From Tilletia caries (Eukaryota > Basidiomycota > Exobasidiomycetes > Tilletiales > Tilletiaceae), in NCBI GenBank assembly GCA_032718865.1, contig JALUTQ010000006.1, positions 203,675 to 267,674 on the forward strand: DNA of 64,000 nt. Direction: 5' to 3'. The notes under the pieces are model-generated. The model did not search any database, was not told where the DNA came from, and saw nothing but the letters and a program-made list of their open reading frames with translations. The translations under genes were made by a program, and so were the position numbers. Below are positions 52,499 through 63,070 of the stretch, piece after piece (positions within the stretch are counted from its first letter, which is position 1; each line of letters starts with the position of its first letter).

Positions 52499-53387
52499 GT
52501 GTCAGCTGGGTGCTGGTATCTCGGTGCAAGCGACGTACTCACCAGTCTCGATGATCTTGAGCTTGGATACGTTGGAGAGGAAGTCGGAGTAGCCGGTAGC
52601 GCATGGGTTGTGTGGCATGCTCGGCGAGTCTTCCCTCGAGGACGTGTGCAGCGCGAGTCTCGGCGGCAACGTGTGTCTGGCTGACGTCTCCGTCGGGTGC
52701 CGTGATCGCAGGGACTTCAGTGGCGGCGCGGTCGTAGTCACATCATGACTGGGGCTTGGGTGCTGTGCAAGGTGCGGGAGTGCTGTGCTGAGTCCGAATG
52801 GATGAATGCGTTCTCGTCGGCTTGGATGGTGCGCCTTCACATCTGGGTCAGAGGCCCATTGATACCGAGACTTGGTGGCGGCGACGACCGTCTCGGCAGG
52901 CATAGGCGGCTGCGCGATGAGCCGGGGTCACTTGGACCGAGGATTGCCGTAGAGGCTTCCGGTGCCCTGTGCTGGATGGGAGCCATCCACGTGGCACTCC
53001 CCTTATCTTATCATCTTATCTCTCCTCTCGTTTCCCTTTCCCCTTATTCTCACACTCACCACGTGCTTCCTCCACCTCCACTATTTTCACACGCTACCTC
53101 TCTCGACCCCATCCTCACACCTCTGCTCCCCATCGATGTACTTCCTTCTTCTTTCCTTTGTCATTTAATCACTCGACACACTCTACACTTTGATTTCTAT
53201 CAGCACAATGCTCCAGTTGCAACCTCCTTTATAGCTCTAGACGCTCCTTTACCAGATATACGGCCATCCTGTCCATTACATGCCCAGGGGATGAAAGATG
53301 GCGGCAAGTACACTTGTCATGTTGTGCTCTGTGATATGCGGGTGCATGTCAATGCTGGGGCAATGCAAGATATTACGGAATCGCGTC

Positions 53388-54101
53388 CAGGGCTCGGCAC
53401 GACTGTGGGATTTTACGACTATTACGACTATAGCCTCATACAACTATGAGCGACTATAGTCATAGCCGCTGATAGTCGCACTTACGACTATGACTATGAC
53501 TATGCTGCAGAAAATGTAAGACAATAGTCGCCATAGTCGTCAAAAATCTGGTCTGAAATTGATTTTGCGACTATAGTCGGACAATAGCTAGACGTCAAGG
53601 CTATAGTCGCAGCAAAGAATCCGGCTATAGTCCGACTATGGTATGTCATGGTATGACTCTGGCTTGAAGTTGCGACTATAGCCACAGGACCGACCGCCAC
53701 CACTATAGTCAGACTATGTCATCCATTGCCCATGAAACACTATAGCCAGTATAGTGCGACTATTATCGTTGGATAGTCGAAACATAGCCTGACTATATCC
53801 AATTTTGGGCAATTGAGGGCGACCTACACCATAACTATTTGTAGTCTGAAATTTGACGTGCAACTATAGTGCGAAAATTATTGTCCCAAAGTCCGACTAT
53901 ATTGGCGCACTGGCGTCACAATTTTGGCTATGGTCACACTATAGTGCAAACATTCGGCTGCGCAAAAGCCTGCTACTATAGTCGACTGTGCCACTATAGT
54001 CAGATTTACGAGTATGATTATTTCGGATTTTCAAAAAATGCGTACGACTACGACTATGACTATGCCAAACAACGTGCGACTATAGTCGGAGCCGAGTCCT
54101 G
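53388..54101. mobile_element. hAT-like MITE with CGACTATAGTCG palindromes, copy 1
   Basis: The termini CAGGGCTCGG and CCGAGTCCTG are inverted repeats with one mismatch. They are flanked by 8-bp direct repeats ATCGCGTC and ATCGTGTC (7 of 8). The interior is packed with CGACTATAGTCG and CTATAGTC motifs on both strands. It aligns along its length with copy 2 at 57418-58146. CAGGG-type ends and 8-bp duplications are typical of hAT elements. Confidence 0.85.
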
Positions 54102-54174
54102 ATCGTGTCAAGGACTGTACTCACCCTTCTTTGCAGTGGTGGGGATGCGTGTGTCATGTGCCGAGGGAAGGCGG

Positions 54175-54340
54175 CGGAGTCGGGTGGAGTCGACATCGAG
54201 ACTTATGAGCGCAGTAATGAGCCTGGAAATGCATGGATTCGACGGTCAGTGGGACTGTAAAGTGGTGCCGCATGCGAGAGGAAGAGACGGTAGCAAGTAC
54301 TCACCCTTGTGCTTGAAAGCTGGTTGCCTGCGACACGGTA
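54175..54340 (+). repeat. Dispersed repeat, copy 2 (similar to 52100-52260)
   Basis: See copy 1. This copy is followed by short GA-rich sequence (GAGAGAGAGAGATC at about 54422-54436), which may be a shorter relic of the GA tract near copy 1. Confidence 0.75.
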
Positions 54341-54837
54341 GTAGGTGGAGAGTGAAAGAGACCGTAGATGGAAAAGAGACTGCGGTGACTGGTGAATGAC
54401 CGAAGACGTCTAGCACAGAGGGCGAGAGAGAGAGAGATCAAGAGGGTGTCGGTGAAAGAACTGCTGGAGAATGAAGCAGTGTTTGGGTGAAGAAGTGGAC
54501 TGGTCAGTGGTGGTGGACGCGGTGGTGGTAAGTCAGTGGTGAGAGGTCGAGGTGAATACTCCGGAGCCTTTCAAAATTTGTCACCCCAATTCAGCGCACG
54601 GACTACCACTGTCACAGCAGAGCAGCCGCTCAAAGCAGGAGCAACATATGGATTTGAGATGACAATAAATTCTGCTCCTCATGAGGGACTGAAGCAAAAC
54701 GGGAGCCCGCGGAATGGAAGTGAGCCCTTAAGAACGCCGAAAGGGCTCCCATTAATCCTCCCCGAACCCTCATGGTTCATGGTGACCACCTATGGCTAAG
54801 CCACCAATCCCCATGCAATGCCATTTTTCACAATCAT

Positions 54838-54925
54838 TTTTGATTGCACCGGGGTTTGAACCCCGGATATTTGTCTGTCCGCAGAAAAGCAAGGAAGCGT
54901 CCAACCCCACTAAGCCACAGAGCAT
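54838..54925 (-). other. tRNA-like Pol III promoter boxes (SINE-like)
   Basis: On minus, TGGCTTAGTGG (A-box consensus; 54917-54907) is followed about 55 nt later by GGGGTTCAAACCCC (B box; 54864-54851) inside a perfect CCGGGG/CCCCGG stem. The 5' and 3' ends do not form an acceptor stem and the TpsiC arm has an odd loop, so I do not call a functional tRNA. A tRNA-derived SINE or decayed tRNA is more likely. Confidence 0.5.
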
Positions 54926-55696
54926 AAATCCAATGTACATCCTCACTCCTGGACTGCTGTTGTTATAAACCGATGCAGTACAGAGGAAGAAGAGCAAGCA
55001 TTGGCTGTGGCAACTGATGACGGGGTTGATTGACGGAGCCGAAACCTTAAAAAGCGCTGTTTGCATCCGTTTCGGGCTCACCCGGTCCGATCCCATCCGA
55101 AATGAGGTAACCTGTTGGATTTGAGAGATAGTACAGATACTATCTTCGACCCCCCCCCCAAAAACCCTATTTCCTACCCTTTCGAATATAAAACGTGGCA
55201 TTCTTCATGGCCTCGCCGTCTGCAGGACGACCCCTAATGACCAAATTTTCAAAATGAGATCAGCTGGCCCTGTAACATATGCAACTAGACCTGTAAGCAT
55301 ATACAACTGGCTCTCTAACGGCTAACCTATAGAAATCACCATCTTCTAGAGGCGTTGAGGCGTTGAGGCTTCTTCTTGTGGGCAAGGCTACGACTCGTCT
55401 TCCGCCTTCCAGATTCCACCTAAGATGTAATCGCTGCGGTGCTGCTTCATTCCTCATAGCTCATGCATGCCTCATGCCTAGTTGCCTACCTAATCCTACA
55501 AAAGCATCCATCTGAAACATGGTTACATGCAGACCAACACCATGGTGGTAAATAAGTGGTAATGGTTCTGGTGAGAAATTGCATTTCATCATTCATGAAG
55601 TTTAAAGGCAGAGTTAAGGAGCAGCGGAAGCCGGAAACTATAATGAAAGGTTCGATCATCAGAAAGAACGAGCGCCGGAAATTGTCCGCTTCCTCC

Positions 55697-56115
55697 TCAG
55701 TGTTCACCCGACTCTTCAGTCTGCAGCCTTTCCATTTCAAGGTCGGAGTGCGACCCTCGAGATTCGAGAATGGCTTCGATCATTTTGCAAACGATAACCC
55801 CGCAGCTGGTGTGGTCATTCTGCAACGGATGTGCCGTTCCCGCCACGGCCACGCTCCAGCATGTATCCTGGTACAGACTAGCATCCGCAAGTAGTTTCTG
55901 CTGCACCTCCGCCTGTGCGCGTACGGCGTAGTGGTACTTACCACCTGGTAGGAATTTTTTGAAGGAATCTACTACTTTGTCCGGGGTGGTCGTACACTAG
56001 TACAGGGTGTGGAATTGTAAACTGCAATATTCTTGTTCCCTAGCTCGATGACCGCTAGGGTCCAGTGATCGCCGTTGATACGCAACGGTGAAATCATGGT
56101 ATGGTACGCAAACAT
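55697..56115 (-). pseudogene. Ulp1-like cysteine protease fragment (family C48)
   Basis: On minus, ISPLRINGDHWTLAVIELGNKNIAVYNST (56110-56000) gives the His of a C48 protease in DHW and an Asn where the family has Asp. After a frame change, LADASLYQDTCWSVAVAGTAHPLQNDHTSCGVIVC (55890-55780) gives the oxyanion Gln and the catalytic Cys. The frame stops at 55697. The two parts are in different frames and the N-terminal part is missing, probably cut off near the MITE at 56301. Ulp1 domains are common passengers of eukaryotic DNA transposons. Confidence 0.75.
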
Positions 56116-56300
56116 CGACTGCCCACGAGTTGGAAATTAAAGTGTGATGAAAGTTGAGCCAAAAATCCACCAACAAACAACCAAACGAGAAACAGCCCAC
56201 TAGCCACCTTATTGCCTTCAAAATGCTTCAAGTGGTGATCAAGAGCTTCTTTCTTTTTATCGATCTCCTCGATGTATGAAACCGTGGAAGCCAGATAGAC

Positions 56301-57043
56301 TAAGGAAAGGCGCGGAGGAACTCCGCGCCTCCGCGCCTCCGCCCGCCTACCTCCGCGAAAACTCCGCGCTCATTTTTGGGCGGATCATTCCGTCCGCCCA
56401 AGACAGTGGTGTCAGCAAGGCCGGTATCATTCCGTCCGCCGTAGCAGGGTGGTCCTCACCGAGGCCGCCTCCTTCGTCCGCGGTGGGTAGGCGGAGTTTT
56501 CCAAGGAGGGGACCTCCGTCCGCCTTCCTCCGGCGGAGTTCCGGCGGAGTTCCGCGCCTCCGCGATCCCAACTTGCCGACCCAAGTCTTGGTCTCAGACT
56601 TTGGAGTTACATGCTCAACTCGGCGAAAAAAATCATTTGAAGAGGGGTCTCAAGTCGTGAGACTCCGGCGTGACCAGCAATCACGTGACATGAGACCCGA
56701 GACTCCGTCTTCTGAGACTCTTTCAATAGGAGAGACCCTGTGTAACCCCCTGGATTTTCAGTCTCAGAGCGGAGTAAGCGCGGAGGCGCGGAGTTCCGCC
56801 GGAACTCCGCCGAAGTTGGGGCCGTCGACACTTCCGTCCGCGCTCAAGTCCAGGAACCTCCAACTCCTCCGCCCTCCGTCCGCGTTCAAGTCGTTGGCGG
56901 TACTTCTCCGTCCGCCCCTCCGCTGTCAGCCACCGCGGTGCGGAGGACGTCCTCCGGCGGAGGAAAATCGGCGGAGTTTTGCGGTACGGAGGCGCGGAGG
57001 ACGCGGAACTCCGCCGAGAGCGCGGAGGTGACGCCTTTCCTTA
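56301..57043. mobile_element. 743-bp MITE rich in GGCGGAGTTCCGC motifs
   Basis: The ends TAAGGAAAGGCG and CGCCTTTCCTTA are perfect inverted repeats. They are flanked by a perfect 8-bp direct repeat AGATAGAC at 56293-56300 and 57044-57051. The interior alternates GCGGAG and CTCCGC words on both strands, so it can fold extensively. ORFs inside are repeat shadows. Confidence 0.9.
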
Positions 57044-57417
57044 AGATAGACTTCTTTGATCTTTCGGTTTCTTTATTGCTGTAGTAATTTTGCGTCCTTT
57101 GAATTGTTTGACCTGCAGCGGCCAGCGATTGCATGACCAGCTGACCCCAGAGCGTGATTAGCGATCACGTCAACCAATCAGCTTGATGAAAGGCTTTGAA
57201 GCCGGACGCGAAGGGTAATGCTGGGTTATTGTCTCCGACCTGCACCGTGACAAAACCGGAGAGGCCGAGACTCTCCCGGTATGCGGAAGTTGCTGCAAAT
57301 TTTTTTGCTGTGCTTTGTTTCGGGTGGTATGGGCGTATGGCCTCCTGCTGGGTGACCGGAAAGTCAAACAAAGAAGGAATAAAGGAAGTCGACCGATAAT
57401 GTTGCCTAGCCTAGCAC

Positions 57418-58146
57418 CAGGGCTCGGCACGACTATGGGATTTTACGACTATTACGACTATAGCCGCATACGACTATGAGCGACTATAGGCATAGCCGTT
57501 GATAGTCACACTTACGACTATGCCTTCGACTATGCTGCAGAAAATGTAAGACAATATTCGCCATAGTCGTTAACGTCCTGGTCTAAATTTATTTGCAACT
57601 ATAGTCGGACCATGGCTGGACTTCAAGACCATTGTTACAGCAGTCAATGCCGCTATAGTCCGACTATAGTATCTTATGGTCTGACTATAGCTTGGAGTTG
57701 CGACTATAGCCGCAGGCCTGACCGCCACCGCTATGGTCAGAATATGACATCCATTGTCCAAAATATCCATGAAAAACTATTGCCAGTCATAGTGCGACTA
57801 TTATTGCTGGATAGTCGAACCATAGCCCGACTATGTCCAAATTTAGACAACAAAAACGGAAAAGCGACCTACACTATGATTATTGGTGGTTTGAAATTTG
57901 ATGTGCAACTATAATGCGATAATTATTGTCCCAAAGTCCGACTATATTGGCGCACTGGCGTCACAATTTTGGCTATGGTCACACTATAGTGCAAACATTC
58001 GGCTGCGCAAAAGCCTGCTACTATAGTCGACTGTGCCACTATAGTCAGATTTACGAGTATGATTATTTCGGATTTTCAAAAAGTGCGTACGACTACGACT
58101 ATGACTATGCCAAACAACGTGCGACTATAATCGGAGCCGAGCCCTG
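57418..58146. mobile_element. hAT-like MITE with CGACTATAGTCG palindromes, copy 2
   Basis: The ends CAGGGCTCGG and CCGAGCCCTG are perfect inverted repeats. They are flanked by a perfect 8-bp direct repeat CCTAGCAC at 57410-57417 and 58147-58154. It aligns with copy 1 at 53388-54101, with the last 200 bp almost identical. Confidence 0.92.
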
Positions 58147-58414
58147 CCTAGCACTGATGATAGTATTGAACATAACCCTTGCCATTCCCACTCAATTCTG
58201 AAGAGTTACCCAATACTCACTTTTCTGCGTCAATATATGATTTCTGCGTTGTGTTCAGTGTTGAACATACTATTGGAGGATGGAGCATTTCAGATTCCTA
58301 TAATATGGTATATATACTATTTGCAAAAAAAATATTATATACTATCGGGTCCCGGGAGAATTGTTTTGGAAAAACATACTATATACTATTTCAAAATCTG
58401 GCGGAGGTTATAGA

Positions 58415-58996
58415 CAAGGCTCGGACAGTTACTTACAGTTGTCCATTTTGGGTATACAGTACAGTACAGTTACAGTTATAACTTACCGCCATCGCCTACA
58501 GTACAGTTACAGTTACAATTAAGTGACTTTAAGTTACTACAGTTACTGTATTTTTTGTCGCGCACGGACCTCCAATCCCAGTTTAAGTCACTGTAACAGT
58601 CACTAACAGTTACTGTAAAAACTCTCAAAGTAACTGTAACTTAAAAAGTATTTTTAAGTCACAGTTTTGCCTTTCAACTGTAAGTAATTGTACGTCAACT
58701 GTAAGTAACTGTACGTGGCTGTCAGTGGCTGTAAGTGTTTTCTCAAACTGAAAGTGGCTGCCAGGTATTTTTTTCAACTTAAACAGTGCTGTATAGTCAT
58801 AGTAAGTCTGAGCAGTTTGGGGCCCGAAAAAATTCCAACTTAATCAACTGTACAGTTGACTGTACCCGGGCCCTACAGTTACAGTCAACTTAATTTTTTT
58901 CCGGCTCCGCCGCCTACAGTACAGTTACAGTTATGACTTATTAAGTCAACTTACCTACAGTTACAGTGGGCACAGTTATACAGTCGCCGGGCCTTG
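58415..58996. mobile_element. 582-bp foldback/MITE built of ACAGTTACAGTT words
   Basis: The ends CAAGGCTCGG and CCGGGCCTTG form an imperfect inverted repeat. TTATAGA flanks both sides, with one extra base on the right. The interior is a mosaic of ACAGTTAC and GTAACTGT words on both strands. It is inserted in AT-rich TATAGTATAC sequence. The exact ends are uncertain by one base. Confidence 0.7.
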
Positions 58997-59581
58997 GCTT
59001 ATAGACTATAGTATACTATAGTACCAAATTTAGAACGAGATCCCGAGCACGTCGTCTCAAAGTATTATAGTATATTTATAGTATACTGTACTCCCTCCAG
59101 TTATACTATACTCCTACGATAGTATATCATATTATTATAGTATGCATATTCCTGCTTAGTCATGATTATTCATCAGGTTTTGCCTTTACTACGTTTTGAG
59201 CTCAGCCTTTCTTCCTATCTATCATTCACCACCATCGCACACCCATACACACCGCACCCAATGAGCAAGCGCAAGAGGAATTACTCGACGAAGATGGCGG
59301 ACATAAAGTCGTCGTCATGAGAGATTTGTTGCGTGGTCTCGATGAATTACCTGTCATAGCCCGGCTTGGGGCTAGGAGTACAATCATCTTCGTCGCCACT
59401 CGTCGCCGCCGCTTTCTCGACTTTATGTTGCTTCTTCCATGCATCTAAATTACCATTGATAGTAGCCTTCCAACATGTCGTTGATTCAGTGTTTCAGCAG
59501 CATTCCAGTCCGTAGTCAGTAGTGGCACAATTCTTGCTTAAAGTGGCTCGCTTCTTATGTTGCTTCTGAATATACGGAAAG
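58997..59581. other. AT-rich stretch, no gene seen
   Basis: TATAGTATACTATAG-type repeats occupy 59000-59150. The rest is unique sequence with only short ORFs. I see no domain, splice structure or RNA gene. Confidence 0.5.
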
Positions 59582-59910
59582 GTGTTCAAGAGAAATGATT
59601 GTTCAGGGGAGCAAAATGAGAAGCTCATGAAAGTCTCGCGCAACGTCCTTGAGCAGCACTGCGAGTCTGCAAACGGAGAGACCCGATCTCGGATCCTGCA
59701 ACTTTCCGCTCAGCTCGTCGAGGATTCCGACATGGGGCATGCCTCGCCTGGGGCTCTCAGAGTCGGATTGGCGTGCTTCAGCATCGACGGCAGCCGGAAC
59801 CTGGCCTGGTCGGAGCTCTGAACGACCAGCAAGTCGTTGTCCGGCCTTTTGTACGTGTTACGTATCCTTTCTTTCGCCGCTGTCGCTCAAGATCAATCTA
59901 CCGACACCGA

Positions 59911-60503
59911 CTACACCAGCAGACCTGGGGACTGCCTGGGAGTGTCCCAGGGCGGCAGTGTCCCGGGATAAGACCACGGGGCTGACCGGGACTGTCCTAG
60001 CGCAAAAATCCCGGTATTGTCCCACGGGGACCGTCCCAGGACTGTCAATGTAAATAACAGGATAATCACACTTCTTTCCAAATGCCTATGCTCAGGATGG
60101 TTCCCTGAGGTGTGATTCGAGACTTTTGGGCGAGTTTTCTTAACCAGCCTCGCGATAATGTCAATATTGAGTGTATAAGTACTGATCAGAGAAACATTCG
60201 TCGTGCTGAAAAAGCGCTCATGGTTCAGTGGCAAGCATTGATCATTGTGATTGTGCAGGTCGAGAGTTCGATTCCCATAGTTTTTGATCTTTCGTTTTTT
60301 TTATTTAAAATTTTTCCTCTTTCTCGGACAGTCCTGGGGCGGTCCCGGTGCCGGTCCCAGGATTTCGCTCCCAGTCAGTCCCAGGATAGTTCGGAAAACG
60401 CCGCCGGGACGGTCCTCCGCTGGCTGGGCTCATACGAATCTGGGACCGCCCCGGGTGATCCCGCGGGACCGCCACGACCTGTCCCCATGGTCTGCTGGTG
60501 TAG
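59911..60503. repeat. Foldback element with 15-bp perfect inverted ends and GGGAC/GTCCC interior
   Basis: CTACACCAGCAGACC (59911-59925) and its exact reverse complement (60489-60503) bound about 590 bp. The reverse-complement match continues with TGGGGAC. Both flanking thirds are dense in GGGAC, GTCCC and CCCAGG words and can pair. The middle (60060-60300) is different and carries the tRNA-like boxes at 60214-60300. I found no clear target duplication outside the inverted ends. Confidence 0.7.
60214..60300 (+). other. tRNA-like Pol III boxes followed by T runs
   Basis: TGGTTCAGTGGC (A-box-like, 60221-60232) and GAGTTCGATTCCC (B-box-like, 60264-60276) are about 43 nt apart. TTTTT (about 60280) and a longer T run follow and would end Pol III transcription. 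No acceptor stem forms, so this is not an intact tRNA. It may be a short SINE or a tRNA relic. Confidence 0.35.
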
Positions 60504-60725
60504 CTCGAGCCAGTATCCTTCAAGTACGCTGCAGCATACAAAAAGGAGGTTTACAGCATCGCGCTCCTTTTACATACTGCAGTATACTGCAGTACGCCGC
60601 CAAATAATCCAAACAGGATACATCACCTTCTTCGAAACCGCCCAAATTTTCCGACAGGATACAGTATGTTTTAGCAAAAAGTAGTACTGCAACAGTATAC
60701 TGTGACAGGATACAGTATGTAGTAT

Positions 60726-61458
60726 GTCGAAACACTGCTCAAGCCCACTGTCGAAGCCGTCGGACTCGACGAGCAGCTCAACAAGCTGCTGTACGGCCTC
60801 GTCAAGCCCGTCAAAGGGGTCAGAATCTTCAAGAACAAGGCGATGCTTGCTCCCTCGGGAGCGCTTCTCCATGGACCCCCCGGTACCGGCAAGACCATGT
60901 TCGCCCACCACGCATGCTGGCAGGCGAACATCAAGTCCGTCAGTCTCAAGGCCAGCGAGATCTACAGCAAGTGGACCGGGATCTCAGAGAAGTGAGTGAT
61001 ATTGCGGAGATCCATAACTACGAATACATTGCTGACTCTTGTTTCCCTATCACAGAATCATCTTCTCCACCTTCGCGCAGGCCAAACTCGCTGTGCCGTC
61101 GACCATCGTCATGGACGAGATCGACTGCATCTTTCCTTCCCGCAGCTCGTCCGCCGGCGAGAAGAACCCGTCCTTTCTCACCCAGCTCCTCATCGAAATG
61201 GACAACGTTCGGGGCCATCGAGTCGCGCTTGTCGCCACGACTGACCTGTGAGTCTTTCTTTTCCCTCTTTTCTGCGTTGTGATGATTGGTGACTGGCCAA
61301 TCGTACTACATCTCAAGATCGGTAGTCTCGATCCCGCCCTTCTCCGTCGGCTTCCCGTCAAGATCGAGGTTCCCCTGCCCTCTCCCTCCGCCCGGTAAGA
61401 GGTGCTACTCCACCACATCGGCAAGAAGATTGTACACATCAGGGAAGGGGCACGATAG
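60726..61458 (+). pseudogene. Msp1/ATAD1-like AAA-ATPase fragment, broken at both ends
   Basis: Exon-like segment 60726-60991 reads VETLLKPTVEAVGLDEQLNKL and HGPPGTGKTMFAHHAC (Walker A). It splices in phase to 61056-61247 with IIFSTFAQAKLAVPSTIVMDEIDCIF (Walker B) and FLTQLLIEMDNVRG. A further part has SLDPALLRRLPVKIEVPLP (about 61325-61395). No start codon is in frame at the 5' end, which abuts repeat DNA. The third join has no acceptor in the right phase. A TAA (61396-61398) interrupts a frame that continues EVLLHHIGKK to a TAG at about 61456. The family extracts tail-anchored proteins from mitochondria. This copy looks dead. Confidence 0.8.
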
Positions 61459-62140
61459 CCTTGAATGTCGTGTTCCATGTTCTAATCCGAGAAATGATGT
61501 GTGTCAGCGCGGAGAATCTTCCAAGACCCTTTTGGTTGGAAGGAAACATACTCACGCCGCAGCGGTCTGGCCCTCGTCCTCCAAGTCGCGCACGATATAT
61601 CTGCAGAACGCATATCCACTGTATTCAGCTCTATTTCTGTACTTCTGCCCAATTTCTTGTTTAGACATGGAAAAGAACACTCACCTGTTTGACGGCCGAA
61701 AAATAAGATAACAAGCATTCAGCAGCGCAGCAGCACAAACAACTATTCATACATTTACCACCATCACTTGCAGCGCTCTCACGTCATTTCGTTGCTCGCC
61801 TCCTCCTCAACCCCCTGCTGGCTGATGTGGACGCGCTTCTCTAGCGGTGACTTGGTTACCAGCAGCGGGGAGAGTGTGGACCCGAGATTAGATGGTGCAC
61901 GGGGCGTGAGAGTGTGAGAATAATGTCAATGTGGAGGTTGAGGCGTGGAGGGAAGCAGATTTTTTTTCCTCTTCTCAACAGCCAACTCTCTCACCTTCTC
62001 CCTCTCCCTCTCCCTCTTCCTCTTCCCCTTCCCCTCCTCCCACCCCAACACACACTTCTTCTTCCCTTCGTTTCTTGGCAGTGCCAAACCTTCACATACA
62101 TTACTTTCGCTTTCCCCTCCCTTTCTCAGCTCAAGCCTCG

Positions 62141-62833
62141 ATGGCTGAGCTACTACATGACCTCCAGGCGGCAAAGGCTACTCTCCACCAATACTCTTTC
62201 TTCGTCCACTTCCTCCCAGTTGATTTGATCTGTGCTTCGTGCCAGACGGCGATCGACCCGTACGACTCTGCAATGAAACGACACATCGAACGAGCAGAGC
62301 CAGGCGTACACGGTGAGTAGTGAGTCTTATCAGACGCCTTTACACTCATTACTAATGCATCATCCGGAATCCGCAGACCAGGCCAACAGAGCCGTTGAAC
62401 AGGTGCTGGCATCATTCCGACAATACAAAAACTGCGACAACGGGGGACATATCTTCGATTCTCCGCCGTCGCTGAGCTCCCCGCGCCCTTTCCCGGTACC
62501 CGCATCCCTCAGCTCCGCGAAGAGCCGGGCTTTGCGTGTTCGGAGTGCCAACAGACTTGTCGGCTGGAGGAAGACATCGACATTCATCGCCTTAGGGATC
62601 ACGACGGAGGCGGTTCGACGTTGCTCACGAGTGTCCAGGGGTGGACGCCGGCGTCGACGGCAGTGTGGAGATGCCAAAAGGTGGTCGCCGTGGAGCCGTT
62701 GGAAATCATTCTGGTAGGCCAGCAAGGGACAGTGATTCGCCGTCTCGTCCGAGGGGAGGTCGTCGAGAACGACATTAGCGTTCAGCAGCTCCAAGAGGCG
62801 CGGCGCCTGCTGGATGCGATTATCCTGGAATGA
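62141..62833 (+). CDS. Small protein with two C2H2-like zinc knuckles
   Basis: Exons 62141-62312 and 62403-62833 join at phase 1 (G/GT) to give 200 residues. The acceptor TTGAACAG was chosen because it opens the frame that continues to the stop at 62833. The first module is LICASCQTAIDPYDSAMKRHIERAEPGVH and the second FACSECQQTCRLEEDIDIHRLRDH, separated by a Pro-rich linker (ELPAPFPG). This two-finger layout resembles the DUF3505-like proteins scattered through basidiomycete and ascomycete genomes near mobile DNA. The C-terminal part (VVAVEPLEIILVGQQGTVIRRLVRGEVV) is helical and hydrophobic but not membrane-like. It may be a transposon passenger or a DNA-binding protein. The family call is tentative. 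Confidence 0.65.
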
Positions 62834-62979
62834 ATTCGGACTACAAACGGGGCAATTACACGGCTATCGACGGAAGCGCAGGCAAAGCTCTCAAGTACGC
62901 TCTCACCCTTCAACAAGTTTTGCAGCTTTCAGCACTTACTTCGGGGTAAGTACAACAGGTCCTCTGTACCTTTTCATAC

Positions 62980-63070
62980 TTTTCTAACCCCCCCCCCCCC
63001 TTCTTTTCTTTTTCTTTTTCTTTTCTTCTCTCTCTTTTTTCCAGCTGCTCTTGCAGTGACATAGCAGCTA
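62980..63070. repeat. Poly-C and (CTTTT)n tract
   Basis: A run of C residues (about 62989-63000) is followed by TTCTTTTCTTTTTC repeats and a CAG. It could act as a splice acceptor region or be simple repeat noise. Confidence 0.7.

Larger units (their letters stand above)
52080..52620 (-). pseudogene. Unrecognised exon-like fragments near the Helitron relic
   Basis: On minus, GYSDFLSNVSKLKIIETG is followed by GTGAGTAC. Past a GA repeat comes a protein-like frame, VNQFANAFFDTETNIKIARALDEFG, ending AFTEDE and a stop near 52270. The two pieces look like neighbouring exons, but the phases do not join with the acceptors I can see. They could be captured host gene fragments in a Helitron or a decayed gene. 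I do not recognise the family. Confidence 0.4.

Noticed and set aside
54838..54925. An intact tRNA gene
   Set aside because: A and B boxes are good, but the acceptor arms do not pair and the TpsiC loop is one base short, so only a tRNA-like feature is reported.
56276..57031. A 251-residue plus-strand ORF
   Set aside because: It lies inside the MITE at 56301-57043 and is made of GCGGAG/CTCCGC words. Composition and terminal repeats explain it.
53869..58201. Two similar short ORFs (54-residue shared core with YDYDYDY) at 53869 and 57926
   Set aside because: Both fall in the matching ends of the two hAT-like MITE copies and reflect CGACTATAGTC repeats rather than a conserved protein.
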